Below are positions 10,622 to 21,843 of a DNA stretch of 64,000 nucleotides, piece by piece. Where the stretch lies: the NCBI GenBank assembly GCA_002914845.1, contig JXTC01000190.1:472067-536066 (forward strand). Reading direction: 5' to 3'. The stretch is from Trema orientale (taxonomy: Eukaryota > Streptophyta > Magnoliopsida > Rosales > Cannabaceae). Every line of letters begins with the position of its first letter. Position 1 is the first letter of the stretch. The translations under genes and the position numbers were made by a program. The notes under the pieces were generated by a model, which worked only from the letters and a program-made list of their open reading frames with translations, did no database searches and was not told the origin of the DNA.

Positions 10622-13600
10622 ATGGCACTAGTAATGCACTCCTTTTCGGCCAGGTTTTGGTCCATTAGATATAATACTGTACCCAAAAATGAGCTACAAG
10701 CTCTTCCTTGTACCCAAAAAACTAGGCACATTGTTGTCAATTGCTTGAGCAGCAAACTAGCTTCAAAAACAAACGTTACGAGACAGACTGCCAATTACAA
10801 GCCAACCCTTTGGAATTACGATTTTGTTCAGTCCTTGAAGAATGATCCTATTGTAAATGCCTTTTTCTTTTTAGTTTCTTTCTTTTTCTTCTCTAAAGTT
10901 AAATCAAATTCATATAGACATAGATCTGAATTAAAAACACTAGGTTTGGTCAGTCTTGAAATTCAAAATAGGGTGCAAAGATAAGAATAAATGACATGAT
11001 TTAATGTGTCTATTTTATGTATATTTACATTTTATCTGAAGTTTGGTGTGTATGGTAATGTAGGACCAAATGCTAAAAGATAAGGCAGAGAAGTTGGAGA
11101 AGGATGTGAAGAGCATCATTACTGATGAAAAAGCTGAGCTTTTAACCACACTTGAACTGATTGATGACATACAAAGATTAGGCTTGGGGTATAAATTTGA
11201 GGATGAAATAAGAAGAGCCCTTGTTAGATGTGTGTCTTGGTTAAATAATAGTGAAGGAACAAAGAAAAGTCTGCATGCAACTTCTCTCAGTTTCCGGCTT
11301 CTCAGACAACATGGCTATGAGGCCTCTCAAGGTATAGGACCTACTTCAATTCTATATCTGAATCAGTTTTGTGTTAATTTATGTCGAATTGATGTAAGCT
11401 AATTAATAAAATTTTGTTTATGATCAATGGAAAAAGATATGTTTAAGAGCTTTATGGATCATCCCGAATCATGGCTCGGCGAGGACGTCAAAGGAATGCT
11501 GAGCCTCTACGAAGCTTCATATTTTGGTTTTGAAGGAGAAAGTCTCTTGGATGAGGCCAGAGCATTCACAAGAATACATCTCAGTCACCTAAAAGGAGAT
11601 GTCAGTAAAAGCCTCAGAGAGCAAGTGTGTCATGCATTGGAGCTTCCTGTTAACCACAGAATGCTGAGACTCGAAGCTAGATGGTATATTGGGGCATATG
11701 CTAAAAGATCATATGCAAATAAAGCTCTCCTTGAAGATGCCAAGCTGGATTTCAACATGGTGCAGTCAACATTACAGAGCGATCTTAAAGAAATGTCAAG
11801 GTAATATATAATTAAACGATAATTAAACCAACACTTTATACAAATGTTTAGGTAGTAAATTGAATTGACTTTTATTCTTTTTCATTATAATTAGGTGGTG
11901 GATAGGTTTGAGCTTAGCAAACAAGCTGACCTTTACAAGAGACAGATTAATGGAGTGTTTCTTTTGGACAGTTGGCATGGTCTTTGAGCCTCAGTACAGC
12001 AATCTTCGAAAAGGGTTGACAAAAGTGACATCGCTAATTACAGTTATTGATGATGTGTATGATGTTTATGGTACTTTAGATGAACTAGAGCTATTTACAG
12101 ATGCTGTTGAAAGGTTGGTACAAACTTTGCATTATTGATCAATGTTTATATTTTTTATTCCTATTCGGCCCCACCAAAATAGAAAGAAAAAAAATATTTT
12201 TTTATTTTCTTGATCAAAATGGAATTTCAGATGGGATATCAAAGCTGTGGAAACTCTTCCAGACTACATGAAGATATGCTTCTTAGCTCTTTACAACACT
12301 ATCAACGACATGGTTTACGACACTCTTAAAGAGCATGAAGAATACAGCCTTCCCTACCTCACAAAAGCTGTATGCATTGACTTTAAATAAGTTACACAAA
12401 TCTAAATCAATGAAAAACATGTTTTATTTCTATTATTAACTTACTTTGACCATTTTAATTTTGTCAGTGGAGTGACATGCTCAAAGCGTTTCTACAAGAA
12501 AAGAAATAGAGCCAAAACAAAGAGACCCCAACATTTAAGGACTACCTTGAGAATGGATGGATGTCAGTTTCAGGCGTAGTAATATTAGTTCATACATACT
12601 TTCTAATGAGCCAAAATATCACAAAGCAAGGACTTGAGTCCTTAGAGAATCACCATAATCTCCTCCGTTGGCCTTCCATCATTTTTCGGCTTTGCAATGA
12701 TTTAGGAACTTCCACGGTATTCTACACAAGGGTTTTTCTTCTCTTTTTTCATTGATAATCCGAAAAAACACTCCCTCTATTATTACTAAATACAATAAAA
12801 AAAAATCCACATTTCGGAAAAACCCGGAAGTATTCCTTTATTTTTTAAAATTGGAAAAAGAAAATATACCACAAATACTTTTTATCAAATCTTTCACTAT
12901 TTGTTTAAATGATAGTAATGCCCTTGGCCCATTCATCTCCAAACTAAGATCTTGAAATAAGAAAAGAAAATAATAAAAATTATTGCTAAATAAGGACATC
13001 AGCAATTTTTTATAATAATTTTTTTTAATCAGTCCTAAAAAAAATTTTACAACTTGAAGAAAAAAAGGAATTTGTGATACTTTTAAACAAAAAATTAGTT
13101 AGATAATAGTTGAGTTTAGGAATCGGATTTTGGAACATATGTAAGGATGTTTTTTTATACTTCACAACACAAATTTGACCCGAAAGACATACAAAATATA
13201 TCTTTTTTTTTTCTTTTTTTTTTCCTTTTTTATTAAAAAATAGATAGACATACAAAATATATCTTTTTTTTCTTTTTTTTTTCTTTTTTTATTAAAAAAT
13301 AGATAGATATTTTGGAGTTTTTTGAGAGCAGATGGTCAAACATGCTATTTAGTCATAATATAGAGGGTTTTCAATTAATTTATTATTTGAATTCTAATTT
13401 GTCACTACAAGAATTAATTAATTAATTAATTTTTAATAAAATGTAAAAATGCAGGCAGAACTTGAAAGAGGTGAAACTGCCAGCTCAATATTGTGCCTAA
13501 TGCATGAAACTGGCCTCTCAGAGGCATCAGCTCGTGAATACATAACAAATTTGGTTGAGGAAACTTGGAAGAAGTTGAACAAAGAGATATCAATATCAGA

Positions 13601-13757
13601 CATTGACAATTATCCCTTTTCAAAGCCTTTTGTGGAAACAGCCATTAATCTTGCTAGGATTGCCCGATGCACATACCAACATGGAGATGCACATGGAGCG
13701 CCCGACTCAAGATCAAAGAACAGAGTCTTATCTCTAATAATAGATCCCATTAAGTGA
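10622..13757 (+). pseudogene. TPS-b type terpene synthase, copy 1, with a single nonsense codon
   Basis: Seven exons: 10622-10852, 11064-11331, 11437-11800, 11895-12113, 12231-12369, 12468-12716 and 13455-13757. Together they give 1773 bp, 590 codons plus stop, the usual size for plastid monoterpene synthases, which ionise geranyl diphosphate. Visible features are a Ser/Thr/Arg-rich transit peptide (about residues 1-55), an RQ(x8)W variant of RR(x8)W ending at TLW, an RDR motif (303-305), the metal-binding DDVYD (340-344) and NDLGTSTAE (484-492) of the NSE/DTE type. The only clear lesion is TAG at 12507-12509 (codon 421), where the family has Trp. It removes the second metal-binding motif. 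Intron 2 ends in an unusual purine-rich acceptor (ggaaaaag). Intron 6 holds a 63-bp tandem repeat (about 13185-13309). The product and substrate cannot be predicted. Confidence 0.9.
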
Positions 13758-16448
13758 CATAAATTATTCATTTCTCATTGTTAATGTAATTTATCAATAA
13801 ACTAAGCAAGCTTTCTTTCTCTCTTTTTTTTACGTGGTTTGCGTTCATTCGTAGGAGAAAAGATCTATTTGTTTGGTCCAAACAGTAATAATCAATATTA
13901 GTCCCAAAATCATGATCCGAATCGTCTTTTGTTTTGTTTGTCAACGTCTTTGATTGGGAATCAATGGTAGGAATAATCTAGATCGATATACCTGGATTCA
14001 TGCACCACGTCTCTTTTCAGGTACTTAAGAATGTTCGAGACGTAAATTGCTTTCAAGCTTGTTTTATGGTTTAGTTTGGTATTATTGTGTTACTTAAATT
14101 TGAATGTTTTATTCTGATTAAGTTGACAATATTTAGCTTTCCAAAATGGCTGTGTTAAAATTAATTTTATTATATGAGAGCTAATTTTGAAATAACTACC
14201 AAATAATATGCGACTTCGAAAAGTCGAATACTTAGGAGCATATTATAAAATAATTTCACATAAAAAAAGGGTGGCTCTATTTCTATCTTCTTTTTTTTTT
14301 TCTCTTCGAACCCTCTTCTAAATAAATTACTCTTTAAAGTTTTAAAATTAAACATTTTTTTAACACACTTTTAAATGTTTGTCATTCTAAAATTGGCCAT
14401 TAATTAAAAAAATTAAATGAAATTTCTTTTCCTACCTATGATTAGTTTTGTCTTGATCTTCCTCAATGTTTTGCATTAAAAAAAAAAAAGAAAAAACTCA
14501 TCTCATAAATTATGATAGAGGAATCAAATTTTTGAGATTCAAAATATTAATTTTTTTTTCTCCCAGAAAGGTAGAGTTCTTGATTAATTTTTATAGTTTT
14601 TATGAAGAAGAGAGAGACAGAGTTTTTGAATTATTTTTTAGGGTTCTTGAATATTTTTAAAGATTCTTAAGAGCTAGATAATAAAGTTCAAAGCTATTAA
14701 ATTATTTTTTGGGTTCTCTGAGATCTAAGAAGTTAGAATTCTTAAACTGTTATTTAGGTTTCTTGAGATAGATAGATGAAATTGAGAATTTACGAATTTT
14801 TTTTAAATAACTAAAAAATTAATTGACTACTTAAGAATTTTTTTTTTAAATGATTTGCTTATAAGTTGTGTTCAAAGGGATGTGTGAAGAAAAAAAAATA
14901 GTTGTCCATGCATATGTCATTTCATAAGATTATTTCTGTTATTTAATAATTTGTAAATAAATGGTGGAAAAAGAGAAAAAAAAGTGATAATAGAACAACC
15001 CAAAGCAAATTTACGAAACACTAGTTGTAAATGAGATTATCTGACTACATTGCTTTGGAAGGAATGTAATACTCATGATTAGGATGTTTTAGAATTACTA
15101 AGTATAATTTGTTATTATTTGCAATTAATATTCTTTAATTGATATAGTATTTTGTGCTTAACTTGATTTTATGTAGTGATAATATTCAACAGTACTCGAT
15201 CGATGTATACGTAACCTAATATAAAAATTATAATGTAAAATTTACATTTACTGCATGTTGAGAATTTTTGTTTGTCATTTTACATTTTATTATGAGTGTA
15301 CTATTAATCTAATTATCTTACATGCCTACTAAAATTTTTATGGATTCTTAAAAAAAATAAAAGGTGCAATTAATAAAATCTAATATATTTATTGTAAGTT
15401 ATTTAAATAAGTAATTGTTGTTATTAACGTTATTAATATTTAATTGATACAATGTTGTCAGTTTAGTTATTATTTTTGTATTAATTTTTAGAGTTTTAAA
15501 CTACAAGCATATTTTATGAAATTATGTGTGGGATTATTATATGCGATGCTGATTATATTCTATATTTGATATTTTCAATTCCGTATATAAATTATGTTCA
15601 TCTTAAGTACATCTTTTATAAAGAAAAAATAGTCTTTCGAGAAATTTCATTGGAATAAAAAAAAATGAATTAAGTAACTTTTCACTCATAATACCTACAA
15701 TGTAGGCGGGGCATGTAAGTCGTAAGCATTCGGATAACATTCTCACTTTAATTGACTCTTTATTTTGCTTAGACCTAAAGTAAGCAAACCATACTTAACT
15801 ACTTTAATTGTTTATATGTTTTACACTGTATAATTATGTATTATATGTGTTTTACTTGGAAATTGATGATATATAACATATTATTTTATATGAGGCATTA
15901 TCATCCATATACATTACACTATTTTATAAAATGGAATGTCTCAAAAGAACAAATGTTTTACAATAGAATCATTTTTCTAAAGTCTAATTAAAGATTTTGC
16001 AAAGTTAGACTTGAAAGAAATTGGTATATGTCTATGTCTAAGGGGCTGAGTGGGTATGGGACGCGGTTGATCGACGTACCTACCAAGGATAAATGATAAT
16101 AGACTATATTAGGGAGATGCCCCATATGATTTTGACTCCGTGGAAGATAGACCCTTTTTGGGATCATTAATGCGTGTGTGGCTACATAGGCTAGGTGTAT
16201 TTACTTTATACCTCTAATATGGTTCTACCAAGGAGTCGGTAGTAAAATAAGAACTGCTTCAGTAATCATTGCCTACTGGTTACCAAAAACTTAGGTATTA
16301 CACTGAGCGCTCCCAAAGATTAAAATAAAAAGTCTTCAAAGTTATGAAAAAGTCACAAAGAATATATTTTAGAAAATAATTAAAGCATGCCACATCAATT
16401 ATGTGTATTATTGTTTACTTAGTGGGCTTTTAGCTCTTTATATTATTT
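13758..16448. other. Intergenic spacer between the terpene synthase units
   Basis: The sequence is AT-rich with no recognisable gene. A less AT-rich stretch at about 16040-16320 (ctgagtgggtatgggacgcg onward) looks like part of an old LTR or other repeat, but I could not find its ends or a partner copy. Poly-A/T runs occur around 14470 and 14830. Confidence 0.5.
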
Positions 16449-17518
16449 AACATTTTTAAGGTAATAAATAGTAGGATGGCGGATGGTAGTGATGAGGCTA
16501 CTTGGCAACTTAGCGACATGGTGGTCTAGATTTTAATTGAATAAATATTTTCTAGTCCTTATTTTCTATTCATAACATTTTATATTTTTAGAAGTTTTTT
16601 TTTAGCTTACAAGACTTTCAAATTATTGTTAGTACTTTACTTTTGAATTTAATAACGATTTCGGTGAGGAACTTATTTAAAAAAAAAAAATATTCTTTAT
16701 TTTTTTTAATGTTTTAAAAAATTTAATGATAACTTTTTCTAATCTAGTAACTTTAGACTAAAAAGTATTCCAGTTAATATCCAACATTGTTATCAAGTCT
16801 TTTCTTTTGGTGGTATATACAGCATAGCATATTATTACGTCCACAAAGTAACGAACTGCATAGGTAATGTGAAGTTCTAGTCCTCCTGCGTTTGCGGAAC
16901 CATAATCTCCTTTTTTTTTTTTTGCTAATTAAATTATTATGACATGGACACAAGAAATATTTTGGTCTGACAATAGCATTCAACCAATTGCATTTGCATC
17001 TCTTATGTGTACTTCGATTACTCCTAAATCCAACGAAAAAGGTCCAAATTAGATATGATGTTTCCTTCTAGTGATTCATCGTTCATAATTTCATATATAT
17101 CTTTGTACGTAATATCTATCACCACAATTTTCCATAAGAAAAATTATGGTCATAAATGGTGACATCCAGCAGTAAGAAACACATAAAATCGTGTGGCTTT
17201 GGTGTATTCGTGGCTTTGGTGTATTCGAGCGGACTATCTCGTCAGGGGAATACATCTCATTTTTCTATCATCCTTCCAAAACCACACGTTTCATTAAAAT
17301 ATTTATTTATATTTTATTTAAGCGAAATTCCAAGACTTACTTTTAATATCTCTGCATCAATTTTAGCCTTGCCAACTGGATTCTTTTCTTTTTTTCTTTT
17401 TCAAATTTTGTTCTGAAAGAGTGCGACTAAAACTCTAATGAGTGACTATAATATTGCATTACGTCTTGGAGATGTGCATAAATACCCCATTTTGGGCCAA
17501 ATGAATCAGTACGTGCCC
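16449..17518 (+). repeat. Segmental duplication copy B, the orphan promoter of terpene synthase unit 2
   Basis: This segment is homologous to 7115-7455 plus 9508-10249, but without the CACTA insertion (empty site at 16786-16791). It ends at gaatcagtacgtgccc, the same point where homology with copy A ends. The first recognisable exon of unit 2 lies at 28621, 11 kb downstream. The promoter is therefore separated from its former gene by sequence loss and an LTR element. Confidence 0.82.
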
Positions 17519-18287
17519 TTTTTATTATTATCTACATAAATGCCCCCTTTTTAAATCAGTCTTTTCCTTTATTTCAATTTTATCCCAAAACCCAAAATAG
17601 CACAATACAGTCTACCACTTCGTCAAGTTCGGAGCCTGCATCCTCCAAGACCAGCTCTCCGTCTTCCTCTCCCATGGTGGCCAGAACTATCTCAACCTAT
17701 CTAGGTTCCGAGACAGTTCCAGTCACGTGACTTGGGAGCTTTGTACGTGGGTTCGCTGGAATCGGAGTTCGTGGAGATCTTTTTATCCACTTTCCGGGTT
17801 CTCGGATTGTTCCTCGGGTCGTCCTCACCTGCTGCCTTGGAAGAGGAGCGAGTTTCGGCGAGTTGGAATTGGCGGCCAATCTTATCAGGAAGATTGGCCG
17901 CCAATTACAGGTTTTGTTTGCTATCTATGGAGTCCATGAAAGCATGTGCTTGATAGATTAATTACTTTTAGAACACTTTGTAAAAATTAGAATTGAGACT
18001 TTTTTTTCCTTCAATATTTTGTTTTGAATAATATTGATGTTTCCTTTATAATTGATTGTGACTAACTCGAGATTTAAGTGTATAATTTGTGACTTACCGA
18101 TAAGCATCGATTGCTTTCTTTGTACACAAGTCAAAATTATTTTTTTAATAATATTTTCTTTAAAAAAAAATCAGAATTACAATATACATTTTTTTGTTTT
18201 GTACTAATTAACGACATAATTATTGTTCCAACCCATAATAGAATTAATCAAGTAAGATATGTACCATGATAAGAGAGTTACATACAC
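17519..18287. other. Spacer containing a GC-rich island of unknown nature
   Basis: Positions about 17625-17940 are clearly richer in GC than their surroundings. They contain several overlapping open stretches on both strands but none I recognise. The inverted pair aattggcggccaatctt/agattggccgccaatt at about 17870-17907 forms a strong hairpin. The island ends at ttacag|gttttg, which resembles an exon end with a donor. It could be a captured gene fragment or an exon relic. Confidence 0.4.
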
Positions 18288-18641
18288 GATAAATTAATTA
18301 TATACTATCTGGTAAATCAATTTTATACAATGGTAAATAAATTATATATACCGCTAAACTAATTATACACCTTAGTAAATAATTATATACATCTGTAAAT
18401 TAATTATATACTATGGTAAATAAATTATACATATCGGTAAATGAATTATATATACCGGTAAATTAGTTATGTATACTGGTAAATGAATTATATACACTGG
18501 TAAATGAATTATATATTCCAGTAAATAAATTTTGTGTGTTGGTAAATTAATTATATATGGTAAATAAATTATACACACCAGTAAATTAATTATATACTCT
18601 GGTAAATAAATTGGGTGTGTTAATAAATTAATTATATATAT
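18288..18641. repeat. AT-rich minisatellite, about 17 units of about 21 bp
   Basis: The unit ggtaaat(t/a)aattatatacnc is repeated head to tail with unit length 18-22 bp. Some units are variant, for example agtaaataaattttgtgtgt and ggtaaatgaattatatacac. Units of the ggtaaattaattata and ggtaaataaattata types tend to alternate, suggesting a higher-order 42-bp period. Confidence 0.88.
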
Positions 18642-18920
18642 GGATATGAAAAAATTTAACTTACGAAAAGGTATAATGGTAAGCTATAATCATTAAAACT
18701 TAAAAGGATATTCATTGACACGTACATGCTTTAAAAATGGGCATGTAGTGTAGCTTCCTCTTTAAAATTATTCACATAGCATGAATGATTGGAAATAATT
18801 AATTTTGTAAAAATGCTTTGTAACAAGAGCTTCATTTTATTACAATTTAGGTGAAAATGTACAATAGTCTATTAAGTGACAATCAAAAGGACAAAAAATA
18901 GTGAGTCTTATATATATATA

Positions 18921-19119
18921 GGGCACCAATTCATTAGGTTTTTTTTTTTTTACCGTTTTGGCCAACTAAAATTTATCATGCATGTCTTTTTATAGTAAAA
19001 AGTAAGAAAGAGAAATAACATTAATGATGCTCGTATTTTCATGCACATCATTATAGCCCTTAGATCACTGTTAGATTATAATCTAACGACTAAAAAAAAA
19101 TACATATTGGATTGGCAAC
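18921..19119 (-). mobile_element. MITE, same family as 4055-4756
   Basis: It starts GGGCACCAATTCATTAGGT after a TA tract and ends TATTGGATTGGCAAC. It contains aaatttatcatgcatg, aagaaagagaaataacatta and an internal decayed palindrome (ttagattataatctaac), as in the cluster in the RPA-like intron. Confidence 0.7.
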
Positions 19120-19503
19120 GACCATTTATATATTTATTAACTAGTACATTAATAATTAGTTGATAATGAAATTTTGGCATGTAATCCCATTATTATTTCA
19201 ATTGTGTCAAATAACAATGTTATGCATGGATCTGGTACAAATAAAATCTTTCAGTTGTATGTAGGAAAAAAAAAAGGCAATACTTAATTAGGACACCAAA
19301 AACTTGTATAAAAAATTTATACCAGAAGATGTGTCATCTTTTCCAACTGTATCATAGCTCAAAAGTGTGGGAATATACCATTTATAGTTATGCAATTGAA
19401 AAATAAGACACGTCATTGATGTGAGTATTTTTGGTACAAATTTTTATTGTCCATAGTATTACTCAAAAATAAATTGACAGTATCTTTAATTCACGAGTTA
19501 ATC

Positions 19504-21843
19504 TGTCACGACCCAAAATCCAAGGCCGTGACTTTTGATAATTTTGATTGTAAATTAGTATAAATAAGGAATTTTACAAAATTCAGAGAAAACCAAGTAC
19601 TTGGATATTTCATTTTAGTCCTTGAATCATTAGAAATTTTACATAAAAGGGAATCCACCTTTAGTTTAATTTAGTAAGAAAGATACGCCAATTAAACTTC
19701 CATAAAACTTAATTAATTTGTATGAAAACTTAATTTAATAAAAACTTTAATGTTGACTAAAATGAAGTTCGCAAATCTTGAGTCAGAAAGTCTAAGAATT
19801 AATTTACAAAATTAATAAAATTTTCAAGTACTTAAGACTTTAAAAATATGCTCCTTGGGATCTATAGTGTCAAATTTATATACCAAATCCTCAAATAGTC
19901 GTAAAAAAACATCCTCATACATTCACATAGTAAAATTTATAAACTTGGCAAATTAGCTAGACACAGAAAAAGGATGAGACAAGAAAAAGATACCAATCAA
20001 AGAAGAATGAGACCACGAGTGTAAGCCAAGCGACTTGCCTAGCCAATGAGACAATTAACTCGAATAAACCACCTGAAAGGGGAGAAAAATAGAAGGGGTG
20101 AGCTCGAAAGCTCAGTAGGAAAACTGTTACCTTGTTTTAAAACCTTTTCAGTGATGGAAAGCCCCTGCATGGTTAGTTTGATCCAAAACAACTTTTTACA
20201 AAACTATATGTGTAAGTATATACATATCCATTTCCAAAGCTAATAACCCATATATGCATATGCATATCACTATATATATATAGGTATAAAAATACGATAT
20301 CCAAAAATAATAGTCCATATGCACATACATATATATAAGTATACAGAAAACAAGATATCTGAAAATCAGTCAGTCCACCAAACACATGACATAAATCCAC
20401 CCATACCCATGAGTTCACAACCTCTCATCAATGGAAACCAGGGTGTTGGCACTACGTATGCCATACAGCATGCCTGACACCTAGCCCATAACCGGAGGGG
20501 ACACCCGTGTATCGCCTACCAAACCTGGAGGGGCAACCGCATTGCCTACGCCTACCAAATGGGGAGGTAATCAGAAGAAACACCCCGCGCGGGTTCACGG
20601 AATCTGCACCGTCCGTGGGGCCGCAGCGCCACACTATAAAAACTCCATGATGCTAACCTGGTACTCATATGTGATCCTATGATACGTGTACTATGAACTG
20701 ATGTGTAAAATACCCATGCAGTAAATCAAGTTCAAATGATGCTCTGATTTTTTTTAAAAAAAAAAAATGGTTAGTTTAGTTTTACAGAAAAACGGGCAGC
20801 ATAACGGCCCTATTTTAACATACCCAAAAATAACCTGCACTCAGAAAAGTCCCAAAGCAATCCAGTATAAATAATATAATTCAATCCCATCACATATATC
20901 CAAAACAGTTTAAAAATCATGTTTGTCATCATGTGTTGCACAAAGTAAGTTTTAATAAAAAACGATGTAAAACAGAGGTAACGGAATCCCTATCTCACTA
21001 GGATGGCGACACCACGTTGTTGGATGCTCAAGGTGCCGATTGGACGATCGTTTGGAGGGTCAGGAACTAATTCCACGTCCTCGATCGTTCACTTGGGAAA
21101 AACCAACTTCTCAACGAAGGTTCGAATCAATGAACGGACATCTTCATTGAATTCCTAATGTCCAAAATAGAAGAATTAGACATATGACTCGACCAATTCG
21201 GGGCCGGACCACACTGGACCGGTGACATACAAAACTAGACAAATCTAAGCCGTTAAATATTGATTTCCGTGCCAGTTACCAAATATAGTCAATATATATA
21301 TCAAACTTCTCTATTTTTCGAGTACATTCCAAAAATAACAACAAAAACGAAATCTAACGGTCGGATCGAAAACTAAAATTCAAAACTCAAAATACCCTAA
21401 AATGGCAACTTTCAATTCGGGCAAAATGAGATCGTGAAATATATACCTTGAGGTTTCTCTCGACGATACGAACCCAACGAGCCCAAGAATGCGGCCTGAA
21501 ATGACCAGAATCGTTGCCGGCGACGAAAACTCCGAAACGGCCATTAATGGTGTTTTACGGCGACGGGAGGCTCGGCAACGGCTAGGGACGACTGGCACAG
21601 GCAGCAGGCGGCATGGGGGAGCTTCGCCGGGGGTCTGGCAGACCAGACGGTGGCTGCGGCGGCTCCGGCGCTCCTCCGCCTCCTTTCGGCCGAGAATGAG
21701 CGAGAGAGGGACGAGAGAGAGTCGGGTGAGAGGGGGGACAAGGGAGAGATTACATATATATATAATTTAATTTATTATTATTTTTTTTTTGGAAAAATCT
21801 GGTCAAATGACCAATTTACTCCTTTTAAAACTGGGATTTTACA
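19504..21843 (-). repeat. 3' LTR of the LARD-like element, 2340 bp
   Basis: On the minus strand it begins TGTAAAATCCCAGTTTT and ends GGGTCGTGACA. It is the complete copy and serves as reference for the gapped 5' LTR. Its GC-rich section (about 21450-21740) contains open stretches that are probably not genes, because the same sequence recurs in the partner LTR. Confidence 0.92.

Noticed and set aside
17697..17953. Several overlapping open frames in the GC-rich island
   Set aside because: Four mutually overlapping frames on both strands and none recognisable. GC-rich sequence gives open frames by chance.
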